A program made the position numbers and the translations under genes. Under the pieces are notes generated by a model. That model made no database searches, was not told the origin of the DNA, and worked only from the letters and a program-made list of their open reading frames with translations. Shown here in pieces: positions 33,227 to 41,850 of a DNA stretch of 64,000 nucleotides; the stretch's first letter is position 1, and each line of letters opens with the position of its first letter. Origin of the DNA: an uncultured Alphaproteobacteria bacterium (lineage in GTDB: Bacteria; Pseudomonadota; Alphaproteobacteria; RF32; CAG-239); the NCBI GenBank assembly GCA_934271715.1, contig CAKQRZ010000008.1, forward strand, positions 1 through 64,000, in the 5' to 3' direction.

Positions 33227-33517
33227 TTATTTACTTATTTCTGGAAATAAATCTTTCCATTCCGGATTAAAACCATTTATTAAATTTATTTTCCATTGCC
33301 TTGGATATCGCTTTATGCTTTTTTCTCGTTGAATTGCTATCAACGGGTCATCATAAACTTCATAATATACTAAACGATGAATATGATATTTTTTAGTATG
33401 CCCCTCAATCAAATCATGCTGATGTTCATAGGTGCGGCGCGTTAAGCTGTTGGTTACACCAGAATAAACACGACCATATTTTTTGGTTGCTAAAATATAA
33501 ACATACATCGTCTTCAT
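33227..33517 (-). CDS. GIY-YIG family nuclease domain protein
   Basis: A 96-residue single-domain protein. MYVYILATKKYGRVYSGVTNSL carries the GIY-YIG-like motif (YVY...VYSGVT), then RTYEHQHDL with the catalytic Arg region, and EKSIKRYPRQWKINLI. It belongs to the stand-alone UvrC-N-like family common in bacteria and often linked to repeats. The ATG at 33517 is preferred; an upstream TTG at 33532 has no better signal. It lies between inverted copies of one palindrome, which may be its target or vehicle. Confidence 0.75.
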   Translation of the reverse strand: MKTMYVYILATKKYGRVYSGVTNSLTRRTYEHQHDLIEGHTKKYHIHRLVYYEVYDDPLIAIQREKSIKRYPRQWKINLINGFNPEWKDLFPEISK

Positions 33518-33574
33518 CGTGTTAGTTTCCAATCTAATATGATGATTATTTAACTAAGTTATGCCCTTGCTGAC

Positions 33575-33615
33575 ACAAGATCCTAGGCACAAGGCCTAGG
33601 ATGACTGGTGCTGGA
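33575..33615 (-). repeat. Palindromic element right of the GIY-YIG gene (inverted copy)
   Basis: AAGATCCTAGGCACAAGGCC... and GATGACTGGTGCTGGA are the reverse complement of the left element. The two enclose about 380 nt holding only the GIY-YIG gene. Confidence 0.75.
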
Positions 33616-33664
33616 AACGAAAGTTCAGAGTTTTTTTCATCAACCGCTTCTTACTTGCGGAAAC

Positions 33665-33760
33665 TCGGATAATGAGCTTAATGCGAAGTAAGATTTTTTC
33701 GCGGTGTACAAATTAGTACACAAGCACAAAAAGTTAAAAGTAGTAGACCATTAGACGAGG
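33665..33760 (-). repeat. Repeat R1 at the 3' end of kdsB
   Basis: On the minus strand it starts right after the kdsB stop with CTCGTCTAATGGTCTACTAC, includes GTGTACTAATTTGTACAC (a 6-bp hairpin) and ends near CTCATTATCCGAG. A similar unit follows the stop of the minus-strand gene at 52855. Both lie next to palindromic repeat clusters. Confidence 0.65.
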
Positions 33761-33765
33761 TTCTT

Positions 33766-34539
33766 TTATTTTATGTATGGGAGGGCGTTGGCCAAATCCT
33801 CTTCCGTATTTATATCTGCCGGAGCTTCCGGAACAAGCTTAATATTGTCCACCAGCATAGCGCGTACTTCCATACCGTTTTCCAAAGCACGCAGCTGTTC
33901 CAAAGCCTCGCGCTTTTCCAAAACACCGGTCGGAAGTGAAACCATCTTGTGCAAAGAAGCGGCCTTAAATACATAAATGCCGATGTGATAATACAGATCT
34001 TGGTTCGGGCATTTTTCCGGATTGCGGGTATACGGAGCCGTCGCCCGAGTAAAGTACAGACAGCGGGCTTCTTTTTCGCCGTCTTTCAAGCCCATAATGA
34101 TTTTTACAACATTCGGATTGTTTTTATCTTCTTCAGTTTTAATCAGCATACCGCAAGTGGCAATATCGCAGCCGGTGCGCTCAACCATTTCTATCAAAGG
34201 CAATGTAACTTTTGGATCTACATTGATATTATCGCCCTGAAAGTCAACCACAATATCATATTTTGAACCGTCCGGATCAAGCTCTTTTAAAGCGGCGGCG
34301 ATTCTATCCGTACCGCTCGGCAGATTAGGATCCGTCAAAATCGCTGTGGCGCCGAATTTTTTGCATTCATCCACAATAGCCTGATCGCCGGCGGCAATGG
34401 CAATATCCGTATTTAGAGCTTTTTTCACGTTTTCATAAACGCGCTGCACCATAGTTTTTCCGTTAATCACGCGCAAAGGCTTGTTAGGCAGTCTGGTTGC
34501 GGCCAATCTGACCGGCATTAAAGTAATTACTCTACTCAT
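33766..34539 (-). CDS. kdsB: 3-deoxy-manno-octulosonate cytidylyltransferase
   Basis: A 257-residue enzyme that makes CMP-Kdo for lipopolysaccharide inner core synthesis. The N-terminal nucleotide motif is MPVRLAATRLPNKPL (residues 7-22). DFQGDNINVDP (about 97) and the YHIGIYVF and EALEQLRALENG segments fit KdsB. It implies that the cell makes Kdo-containing lipopolysaccharide. It lies at the end of a minus-strand run (pal, cpoB, tilS, HAD, HIT, kdsB) and is separated from the HIT gene by 11 nt. Confidence 0.94.
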   Translation of the reverse strand: MSRVITLMPVRLAATRLPNKPLRVINGKTMVQRVYENVKKALNTDIAIAAGDQAIVDECKKFGATAILTDPNLPSGTDRIAAALKELDPDGSKYDIVVDFQGDNINVDPKVTLPLIEMVERTGCDIATCGMLIKTEEDKNNPNVVKIIMGLKDGEKEARCLYFTRATAPYTRNPEKCPNQDLYYHIGIYVFKAASLHKMVSLPTGVLEKREALEQLRALENGMEVRAMLVDNIKLVPEAPADINTEEDLANALPYIK

Positions 34540-34550
34540 TTTTATGTCCT

Positions 34551-34988
34551 TTATTTAGAAATTTGATAAATTGGATTTTGCATTTCTTCGCTTATGGCTT
34601 GGCGGATTTTTGCAATAATTTTTTCTTTTTCCGCCGGTTCATATTTGGCGGCTGCCGAATTCCACACCGTCCCCGGCCAATCCGGATCGCCTTTTTTGCG
34701 GCAGACCACATGCACATGCAGCTGCGGCGTCATATTGCCGATCATCGCCACATTGTCTTGGTCACACGGAAACAGCGACATCATAACTTTTTCGGCCAAA
34801 GCAATCTCCCGCATCAGCTGAAAACGCTCTTCCATAGTTAAATTTGTCATATTTTTAGTGTTTTCTTTCATTGGCACCAAAAAAATCCATGGATAATATT
34901 TGTTATCTTCAAACAAAACGCGGCATAATTTCAAATCTGCCACATAATCTTTAGCCGCCAATCCCGGCACTAGCTCAAACGCCATCAT
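34551..34988 (-). CDS. HIT family nucleotide-binding protein
   Basis: A 145-residue histidine triad protein, a nucleotidyl hydrolase or transferase of unknown substrate. The motif is QLHVHVVCRK (H-x-H-x-H form, about residues 93-99). KYYPWIFLVPMKENTKNMTNL fits the fold. The start may be either of two adjacent ATGs, and it overlaps the stop of the HAD gene, so the two are translationally coupled. Confidence 0.85.
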   Translation of the reverse strand: MMAFELVPGLAAKDYVADLKLCRVLFEDNKYYPWIFLVPMKENTKNMTNLTMEERFQLMREIALAEKVMMSLFPCDQDNVAMIGNMTPQLHVHVVCRKKGDPDWPGTVWNSAAAKYEPAEKEKIIAKIRQAISEEMQNPIYQISK

Positions 34989-35953
34989 TCTCCTCCGACG
35001 CTGTTAATCTCTATTATTTGTTGTACATCAATATTTTCGCTTTCGCAAAGGTTTTTAACCGTATTCCCCTTGGAAAGTTCAAGCGCCGTCACTCCGGTCT
35101 GCACGCACAAAACCGGCGCAATACCGGAATTTACAGCGCCTTTAATATCTGTCCGCACTGTGTCGCCAATCATACAAATTTTTGTTTTATCTGTCATTTT
35201 GCCGATTTTCTGCAATTTTGCAAAAACATAATCATATATGTTGGCATGCGGCTTGCCGTATTCAACAACCTCATTGCCTCTTTGCCGCAGCATTTCAGCG
35301 ATTGTCCCGTTACGCACCACAAATTGCGGAGATTTCTCAGCGGCCAGCGGGTGCCACTCCTGCGCCAAATAATCTGGATTTGCATTCAGTACCGGCAATT
35401 TTAATTTTGTTACCTCGTCCGCAATTTCTGCAAACGGTTCGGCTACTGTGCTGTCCAAAAAAATAATATCGCCCTTTTCATCTGCTTTCGCCGGTAAAAA
35501 ACAATCTTTATACTGCGGGTATTTTGCCGCGTCTTGAGCCGTCAGAAACGGTACGCCGCAAAACACAAAATCGGCATCGTTCAAATTTTCTACCGATTGA
35601 TAAATTGTGCCGGCAAACATCTTTTCATGTTTAGCTCCGATAGTATAAAATTTATTGCCGATAAAATTCAGCTTTTTATTTATTAAATCTTGTCTGAGAA
35701 CTTCTCCGGAACTTACCATAAAATTATAATCCCTGCCTGCGAATAGATTTTTACGCTGGTACGAAGCCGTCATATCGTCATGCAGCAAAGTTGCATTAGA
35801 AACCACCACCACGGTTTTACCGGCGTCCATAAGCTTTTGCATTGTTTCTTTGCTGTTTTTATAAAATCCGCCGCCGTTCCAAAACACTCCGTAAGCGTCA
35901 AACAAAAACACCTCAAATTTAGCGGCAATTTCTGACAAGCTATTATAAATCAT
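34985..35953 (-). CDS. HAD-IIA family phosphatase (NagD-like, TIGR01459 type)
   Basis: A 322-residue HAD hydrolase. Motif I is FDAYGVFWNGG (with the nucleophile FDAYG replacing DxDG), motif II VVVVSNATLL, motif III near YGKPHANIYDY, and motif IV MIGDTVRTDIKGA. This corresponds to the alphaproteobacterial HAD-SF-IIA group. Phosphatase activity on a sugar or nucleotide phosphate is expected; the substrate is unknown. It overlaps tilS by 11 nt and the HIT gene by 4 nt. Confidence 0.85.
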   Translation of the reverse strand: MIYNSLSEIAAKFEVFLFDAYGVFWNGGGFYKNSKETMQKLMDAGKTVVVVSNATLLHDDMTASYQRKNLFAGRDYNFMVSSGEVLRQDLINKKLNFIGNKFYTIGAKHEKMFAGTIYQSVENLNDADFVFCGVPFLTAQDAAKYPQYKDCFLPAKADEKGDIIFLDSTVAEPFAEIADEVTKLKLPVLNANPDYLAQEWHPLAAEKSPQFVVRNGTIAEMLRQRGNEVVEYGKPHANIYDYVFAKLQKIGKMTDKTKICMIGDTVRTDIKGAVNSGIAPVLCVQTGVTALELSKGNTVKNLCESENIDVQQIIEINSVGGE

Positions 35954-37025
35954 TGCTCTTTACTCCAACTTTCTGCAATATCGCCAGCTTAGCTTTATGC
36001 GGCATTTTTACATTTTTATACAAAGGGTGCTGCTGCACAAATTCCGCCCACAATTTACGGCTTTGCAAGCCTTTAGAAACTCGTTCCGGCACAATCCAAA
36101 TCCAGTCATACGCCAAAATAATCTCCCGTCCGCCTAAAGTCGCCCCCGTAAAAGGCAGCGTATTTAAAGCGTTTGCCAAAGCCAAAACTCTTTCGGCGCG
36201 CGGAATATATTCTCGGCGGCATAAGCGCGCCAATACTCTGAATTTCATTTCTTTATGCCAGCTTAAATAGTCTGTATATTTAAAACGGCAAACCGTGCCG
36301 AAATCCCAAACCACGTCATGCGCCAGCAATAAATCCAGCTGCTGCTCAATATAATCTTCCGCGCTTTGCAAATTACACACAGCATTGCAGATTTTATTAA
36401 CATCTATACCGGTGTTTTCCGTCAGCTCGGGCAAATATCGGCGGATTTTTCCCCGCAAAAATGCTGTATCGCGGTTAGATTCGTCTTCTACCCACACAAT
36501 ATCGCGCTGCCGCAGGTAATCGCGCAGACTTTCCGGATTTACTCCCAGCAGCGGACGCAATATAATAAGCCCGTCGCGCACGCTGTATTCGCGGATTCCG
36601 CATAAGCCCTCCAGCCCGCTGCCGCGCTGCAGGCGCATTAAAAATGTTTCGGCTTGATCCTTAGCATGATGCGCAGTCAGCAAAACACGGACATCGTTCT
36701 GATTGCACCACTCCGCTATCAAAGCATAGCGGGCTTGCCGCGCCGCCTCTTCTATTCCGGTAGCCGGCTTTCCGCCTCTCCAAGTTAAAATATGGTGTTC
36801 AATACCATGTTTCTGCATCAAACCAGCCACATATTCCGATTCCAGACGAGAAGTAGGGCGCAAGCCATGATCAACAGTCAGCGCCACTACTTTACGCCCG
36901 AACACGGCTAGTTCCTCAGCCGCCTGCAGCACCAAAGCCAAAGAATCAGCGCCGCCGGAAACCCCGACGGCGATAACCTCATCCCTGATTTGATATTTCG
37001 CAAGCAGTTCTTCCACTATTTGCAT
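35943..37025 (-). CDS. tilS: tRNA(Ile)-lysidine synthetase
   Basis: A 360-residue enzyme that attaches lysine to C34 of tRNA-Ile (CAU), so that it reads AUA. The ATP pyrophosphatase P-loop is VGVSGGADSLALVL (about residue 22). LTAHHAKDQAETFLMRLQRGSGLEGL is the signature of the family. The C-terminal extension is short. The gene overlaps cpoB (10 nt) and the HAD gene. A tilS next to pal-cpoB is common in Alphaproteobacteria. Confidence 0.93.
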   Translation of the reverse strand: MQIVEELLAKYQIRDEVIAVGVSGGADSLALVLQAAEELAVFGRKVVALTVDHGLRPTSRLESEYVAGLMQKHGIEHHILTWRGGKPATGIEEAARQARYALIAEWCNQNDVRVLLTAHHAKDQAETFLMRLQRGSGLEGLCGIREYSVRDGLIILRPLLGVNPESLRDYLRQRDIVWVEDESNRDTAFLRGKIRRYLPELTENTGIDVNKICNAVCNLQSAEDYIEQQLDLLLAHDVVWDFGTVCRFKYTDYLSWHKEMKFRVLARLCRREYIPRAERVLALANALNTLPFTGATLGGREIILAYDWIWIVPERVSKGLQSRKLWAEFVQQHPLYKNVKMPHKAKLAILQKVGVKSNDL

Positions 37026-37999
37026 CCCAATTTTGCAGCTTCGGCCTTAACGCGTTTTGCTAAATCGGCGTTGGCTTTAGGAAATTCCGCCCCAAAGCTG
37101 GAAAGCACAATGCAGGCATTTTTATTTTCTTTGTTCGCCTTAAAGGTCAAGCCCAGCTTAAACAAGCTGTCCGGCGCCTTATTGCCGTTGTGATATTTTT
37201 CATAACCATTCTTAAAAGCAACTTTAGCTTTGTTATAATTTCCTTGCTTGAAATAAACTTCGCCAATCCAATATTGAGCATTGCCGGCCAGTTTATCATT
37301 CGGATATTGGCTCAAAATTTGCTGGAAAGCCATTTCTGCTTCGTCATACATGCCTCCGTTCAAAGCCTCCATGCCGTTGGCGTAAATTTCTTCGGCAGAC
37401 TTCGGCTGAGACGTTACCACCGGCTTAGCATCATCGGCAATCAGAGCCTGCGGAGCGCCGCTGTCGGCAGCTGCCGGCGCAGTATTTGTTTTTTCAGCCG
37501 CCACATTAGAACCGGCTATCGGTGCTAAATCGTCGCCCTGAATACCGTCGCCGGTCACAGCTTTTGCGGCGCCGGAAGCCACCGGAGCGTCGTATGTAGT
37601 TGGAATTGTCGGCGTCGGCGCACTTAAATTTGCCGGAACCGGACGTCCCTCCAAAATTTTAAAGCGGATTTCCATGTCGCGGTTGATTTTATCCAGCTTG
37701 CCGCTCAGCTGCTTTACCTGATATTCCAAAGTATCCATACGGCCGTTAACCTTGCGGATTACTTCATCATATTCGCCGATTTTAACCTGCACGTTTCCGG
37801 CCGCTGCTTGGTCTTGCGAAACCGCCGATGATTTTGAAGTTTCAGCCGATGAACTTCCGGCGCCGCGGTAAATCTGCCTTTGCAGCACTTGTAAATCTTC
37901 ACGCAAATCATCCAGTTCTTTCTGCATATCTGAACTTGCATACGCCGGTACAGCAGACAATAAGCTTCCGCATAATAAAAAATAAGCCGCTAATTTCAT
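37016..37999 (-). CDS. cpoB: Tol-Pal system protein CpoB/YbgF
   Basis: A 327-residue periplasmic protein. Signal peptide MKLAAYFLLCGSLLSAVPAYA, an N-terminal trimeric coiled coil (ELDDLREDLQVLQRQIYRG), a Pro/Ala-rich linker and C-terminal TPR repeats (IYANGMEALNGGMYDEAEMAFQQIL, AQYWIGEVYFKQGNYNKAKVAF, KLGLTFKANKENKNACIVL). It coordinates peptidoglycan synthesis with outer membrane constriction. AGGAGGCG before the ATG at 37999 fixes the start. It is separated from pal by a terminator. Confidence 0.9.
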   Translation of the reverse strand: MKLAAYFLLCGSLLSAVPAYASSDMQKELDDLREDLQVLQRQIYRGAGSSSAETSKSSAVSQDQAAAGNVQVKIGEYDEVIRKVNGRMDTLEYQVKQLSGKLDKINRDMEIRFKILEGRPVPANLSAPTPTIPTTYDAPVASGAAKAVTGDGIQGDDLAPIAGSNVAAEKTNTAPAAADSGAPQALIADDAKPVVTSQPKSAEEIYANGMEALNGGMYDEAEMAFQQILSQYPNDKLAGNAQYWIGEVYFKQGNYNKAKVAFKNGYEKYHNGNKAPDSLFKLGLTFKANKENKNACIVLSSFGAEFPKANADLAKRVKAEAAKLGCK

Positions 38000-38065
38000 A
38001 AAACGCCTCCTAAAAATTCTAAACATAGCCTATTTATAAAATATTTTTTGCCTTAGTACAAGCAC

Positions 38066-38104
38066 AAAAAAAGACGCTGCCGATTCGGCAACGTCTTTTT
38101 ATTT
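38066..38104 (-). terminator. Terminator after pal
   Basis: On the minus strand AAAAAGACGTTGCCG and CGGCAGCGTCTTTTTTT form a long stem with one mismatch region. Confidence 0.8.
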
Positions 38105-38122
38105 GGTAATCAAACTGTCTGA

Positions 38123-38587
38123 TTATTCAGCTGCGCTAACAACTGTAATTGCACGACGGTTCTGAGCCCAAGCAGCTTCGTTGTTACCCAAAACAGCTGG
38201 TCTTTCTTTACCGTAAGAAATTGTAGAAATTCTGCTTTCTTCAATGCCTTGAGATACCAAGTATTGTTTTACAGCGTTGGCACGGCGTTCACCCAAAGCC
38301 AAGTTGTATTCACGAGTACCTCTGTCATCGCAGTGACCTTGAACAATAACGTTTACATCGTCATGTTTCTTCAACCAAGCAACTTGAGTATCCAAAGCAG
38401 CCTGAGCTTCTGCAGACAAAGAAGAACTATCAAATGCGAAGAATACTGTGTCTGTTGTATTTTCTACAAAGTCACGAGCCAATCTTGATTCGCAGTCAGC
38501 ACCGCTGAACAAGCCGCCGTCGGCGCCAAAAGTAGAGCAGCCAGACAAAGCAACAAGTGCGCAGAACAAACTTAAAAGTTTTTTCAT
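38123..38587 (-). CDS. pal: Peptidoglycan-associated lipoprotein Pal
   Basis: A 154-residue lipoprotein. The signal peptide MKKLLSLFCALVALSGC has its lipobox Cys at 17. The OmpA-like domain holds the peptidoglycan-binding residues in VIVQGHCDDRGTREYNLALGERRA and the last motif NRRAITVV. It anchors the outer membrane to peptidoglycan during division. The ATG at 38587 has GGAG seven nt away; the open frame upstream has no such site. tolQRAB are not in this window. Confidence 0.93.
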   Translation of the reverse strand: MKKLLSLFCALVALSGCSTFGADGGLFSGADCESRLARDFVENTTDTVFFAFDSSSLSAEAQAALDTQVAWLKKHDDVNVIVQGHCDDRGTREYNLALGERRANAVKQYLVSQGIEESRISTISYGKERPAVLGNNEAAWAQNRRAITVVSAAE

Positions 38588-38763
38588 TTTATTTTCTCCA
38601 TATGGTTTTTTACATTTTGTTTGCATTTCTACAAACGTCTATTTAATTGCATAACAACTAATACAGTTGGTAATTTAAGAAATATTTATAAATTTTTCAA
38701 TAAGAAAAATAAAAAAAATGCGATTATTTGCAAAATTTGTGCATTATTTTCGGCTTAAAACAA

Positions 38764-38802
38764 AAATTAGTATGCTTATAAATAAAAAAACAACTAATTT
38801 TT
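38764..38802 (-). terminator. Terminator after ftsI
   Basis: On the minus strand AAAATTAGT and ACTAATTTT pair across about 20 nt, followed by TTTGTTTT. The stem is AT-rich and so less certain. Confidence 0.4.
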
Positions 38803-40563
38803 CTTTTTATAAGCAGCGTCTACAATACTTTTTTGCTTATCCAAATCAAAATCAACTTTCAAATTGAGCTGCGGAGCCACCGCCATAATAATGTTTTTGG
38901 CAGTCGGCACGGCGTTCCAGCCCGCCTCGGTATGGTTAAACGTCTCTTTCAAACCTTTCGGGTCGTCAAACACCACCAACAGCGCATACTTTGGATTAGA
39001 CGCCGGAAAACCGGAAATAAAGGTGGAAATACTCTTTTTATGGTCATATTTGCCGTTTACCAGCTTATCCGCCGTGCCGGTTTTGCCAAATACCTGATAG
39101 CCCTCAACATTGGCGCGGCGTCCGGTTCCGCGCACCACCACGGCGCGCAGCAGAGTCCGCATTTTTTCGGAGGTCTCATTAGAAACGACTCTCCGTCCTT
39201 TGTCCTTAGATTCGGCAAGCAGAGTCGGCTCGTGATATATGCCGCCGTTTACCACCGCCGAAAAGGCCGAGATAATGTGCAGCGGAGTCGTAGAAATGCC
39301 GTAGCCGTAGCTGATAGTCGCCATTGTATGGTCAGACCAGCGCTTTTCCGATAAAAACAGAGGCTTTGCCGTCTCGGTCACTTCAAAATCGCTTAAAGAT
39401 TTATCCATATTTATTTTTTGGAAAAAGGCGCGCTGATATTGTTTGCCTACCTGCATAATTTCCAAAGTAGAGCCAATGTTGGACGACTCCACCAAAATAT
39501 CCTCCGGAGTCAGCATTTTGTGCGAGCCGTGCGGGTCCGAAACCCGATAGCGCCCGAAATAAACCGGCTTAGACGTATCAAAACGGCTGGTTACATCTAT
39601 TTTGCCGCTGTCCAGACACATAGCCGTATTAAACACTTTGAACACCGAACCGGCCTCATAGACGCCTTTAGTCGCAAAGTTAAACATAGCGCGGTCGGCA
39701 ACTTTAATATTTTCATTCGGGTTAAAGTCCGGAACTGAAGTCATCGCCACAATCTGTCCGGTATTAACATCCATCAAAATCGCGGCGGCGCCCTCAGCCT
39801 TAAAATGCTCCATGCCGGCTTTAAGCTCTTCGCGGATAGTGTTTTGGATTCCCATATCCACCGAAAGCTTTACCGGCTTTGTAGAGGTAGTCAAACGCTC
39901 GTCCATATAGCTTTCCAAGCCGGAAATTCCCTTATTATCCACGTTGGTATTTCCCAAAATATGGGCAAACAGATTTTCGTGCGGATAGATTCGCTTTTCA
40001 CAATTTTCAAATTCCAGCCCCGGAACGCCCAAGGCATTTACCTGCGACTGCTGCGCCGGAGACAGATTGCGTTTTAAATATACAAATTTTTTATCACGGC
40101 TCAGCAAGTCCAAAAAGCGCTCATATGTAACATCCGGAAAAATCGCGCTGAGCTTTGCCGCCACTTCATCCGGATTTTTAATAAGCTTAGGCTTTGCCGA
40201 AAGATTAACTGTCGGCAGCGAGGTGGCAATAATTTCGCCGTTTCGGTCCATAATATCGGCGCGCTTAACCGGATTTTTCAGATGCAGCACCTCTTCTTCG
40301 GCAGCCGAATCATCAACCAGAGCCGTGTCAATGCTGATACCGTTGCCCAAGCAGACATAGGTCACGCGTGCGCCAAGAATACAGTAAAAAATCGCAAAAG
40401 CCAGCATTGTCCAGCCAATGCGGTTGCGGCACATAGAAACGCTGTCGCCCTCAGCCGTAAAGTTTTTCTGCGAAATAATACCGCGTGAAAACTTTATCTC
40501 CTGCCCCGGAAGATAAAAGCGCTCGGTATTTTTCCGTTTTGAAAAACTTACGTTAAATTCCAT
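38794..40563 (-). CDS. ftsI: Septal peptidoglycan transpeptidase FtsI (PBP3)
   Basis: A 589-residue class B penicillin-binding protein needed for septum synthesis. One membrane helix (IGWTMLAFAIFYCILGARVTYVCL, about residues 49-72) is followed by a dimerisation domain (NPVKRADIMDRNGEIIATSLP) and a transpeptidase. Active site SVFK (in AGSVFKVFNT, about 305), SSN (ILVESSNIGST) and KTG (VFGKTGTADKLVNG). It follows ftsL by one nt. It is the last gene of a short mraZ-rsmH-ftsL-ftsI cluster; murE does not follow. Confidence 0.94.
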   Translation of the reverse strand: MEFNVSFSKRKNTERFYLPGQEIKFSRGIISQKNFTAEGDSVSMCRNRIGWTMLAFAIFYCILGARVTYVCLGNGISIDTALVDDSAAEEEVLHLKNPVKRADIMDRNGEIIATSLPTVNLSAKPKLIKNPDEVAAKLSAIFPDVTYERFLDLLSRDKKFVYLKRNLSPAQQSQVNALGVPGLEFENCEKRIYPHENLFAHILGNTNVDNKGISGLESYMDERLTTSTKPVKLSVDMGIQNTIREELKAGMEHFKAEGAAAILMDVNTGQIVAMTSVPDFNPNENIKVADRAMFNFATKGVYEAGSVFKVFNTAMCLDSGKIDVTSRFDTSKPVYFGRYRVSDPHGSHKMLTPEDILVESSNIGSTLEIMQVGKQYQRAFFQKINMDKSLSDFEVTETAKPLFLSEKRWSDHTMATISYGYGISTTPLHIISAFSAVVNGGIYHEPTLLAESKDKGRRVVSNETSEKMRTLLRAVVVRGTGRRANVEGYQVFGKTGTADKLVNGKYDHKKSISTFISGFPASNPKYALLVVFDDPKGLKETFNHTEAGWNAVPTAKNIIMAVAPQLNLKVDFDLDKQKSIVDAAYKKKN

Positions 40564-40564
40564 T

Positions 40565-40933
40565 TTATTTCTTTTTAACCTCTGCTTTAACTAAAGTGGT
40601 CAAACTTTTTTTGTTTGGAGACACGCGTCCCTCAACCGACTCATCTTCATAGTTGAAGTGTAAAGCGGAATAGTTAATAATTTGTTCAGGTTTTGCTTTT
40701 TCTAATGATAATTGTTCATAGGCGAGTTTTTTGAGGCGTTCCGGAGAATTGTCAAAACTCCATTGGGCTTTTAAAACGTGAATGCTTTCAATATCTTTCT
40801 GGATATTGGCGTTAATCGCATCCAAACGGCGCTCCAGTCCCTGCACCTGATTTTTCAGCACCGACGAGCCGACCGCCACAAATAATGTGAGCGTCAGCCA
40901 CAGAACCACCATTGCCGTTTTGATACTCCCCAT
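40565..40933 (-). CDS. ftsL: Cell division protein FtsL-like
   Basis: A 122-residue bitopic protein. One membrane helix (MVVLWLTLTLFVAVGSSVL), then a coiled coil (VQGLERRLDAINANIQKDIES), as in FtsL of the FtsQBL complex. Position between rsmH and ftsI supports this more than sequence does, as FtsL is poorly conserved. ATG at 40933 with AAGGGGATAAG; the longer open frame overlaps rsmH. Confidence 0.8.
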   Translation of the reverse strand: MGSIKTAMVVLWLTLTLFVAVGSSVLKNQVQGLERRLDAINANIQKDIESIHVLKAQWSFDNSPERLKKLAYEQLSLEKAKPEQIINYSALHFNYEDESVEGRVSPNKKSLTTLVKAEVKKK

Positions 40934-40935
40934 TC

Positions 40936-41850
40936 TTATCCCCTTATTGCATATCTCAGTTTGGCCGAGCGCGCCCGCGGATTCTGCGCACATTCCTCCG
41001 CTGCCGGCACAATTACTTTAGAAACTTCGGCGAACAAATGCTCGTCTTGCACCAATTCCGGCGCATATTTAGAAACTCTGACTCTGCGGCCGCCGTTTTC
41101 ATTAAAAAATTTTTTGACAATCCGGTCTTCCAGCGAATGAAAATCCACCACGACTAAACGCCCGTTTTTCAAAAGACGGTTTGCAGCTCCGCTTAACCCG
41201 CGCGAAAGTTCGCCCAATTCGTCGTTTACTGCGATTCGCAAAGCCTGAAAAGTACGGGTTGCCGGATCAATCTCGCCAAATTTTTTATGAATCACTTTAT
41301 ATATAATTTCCGCCAGCTCGGTTGTGGTTTCAATTTCTTTATGCTTGCGGTATTCCGCAATCTGACGGGCTATCTGGCGGGATTTGCGCTCTTCGCCGTA
41401 TTGATAAATCAAATCGGCCAGCTCTTGTTCGCCGTAAGTGTTCACAATATCTTTTGCCGACAGTCCGCTTTGCGACATCCTCATATCCAGCGCCCCCTCT
41501 TTGCTGAAAGAAAAGCCGCGCTCAGCCTCGTCCAGCTGCATAGAAGACACGCCGATATCAAATACAGCGCCGTTGATTTTTTCCGGCACTAAATCAGCAA
41601 AATCGCCGAACTGCCCGGCTCTGAACTCAAAGCGTCCGCCGTACATATTTTTAATTTCGTTAGCCCGTATTTTAACTGTGGAATCGCGGTCCAGAGCAAT
41701 AACCTTGCAGTCTGCCGCCTCTAAAATAGCTTTGGTATAGCCGCCGTTGCCGAAAGTGGCATCCACATACAATTCGCCCTTTTGCGGTTTTAAGGCCGCC
41801 AAAACCTCTTGCAGCATCACAGGGATATGTTTCTGTCTGGTTTCCGGCAT
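40936..41850 (-). CDS. rsmH: 16S rRNA m4C1402 methyltransferase RsmH
   Basis: A 304-residue SAM-dependent enzyme that methylates C1402 of 16S rRNA. HIPVMLQEVLAAL (start), DATFGNGGYTKAIL (SAM motif I), GAVFDIGVSSMQLDEAERGFSF and VVDFHSLEDRIVKKFF are all family signatures. It overlaps the mraZ stop by one nt. Confidence 0.96.
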   Translation of the reverse strand: MPETRQKHIPVMLQEVLAALKPQKGELYVDATFGNGGYTKAILEAADCKVIALDRDSTVKIRANEIKNMYGGRFEFRAGQFGDFADLVPEKINGAVFDIGVSSMQLDEAERGFSFSKEGALDMRMSQSGLSAKDIVNTYGEQELADLIYQYGEERKSRQIARQIAEYRKHKEIETTTELAEIIYKVIHKKFGEIDPATRTFQALRIAVNDELGELSRGLSGAANRLLKNGRLVVVDFHSLEDRIVKKFFNENGGRRVRVSKYAPELVQDEHLFAEVSKVIVPAAEECAQNPRARSAKLRYAIRG

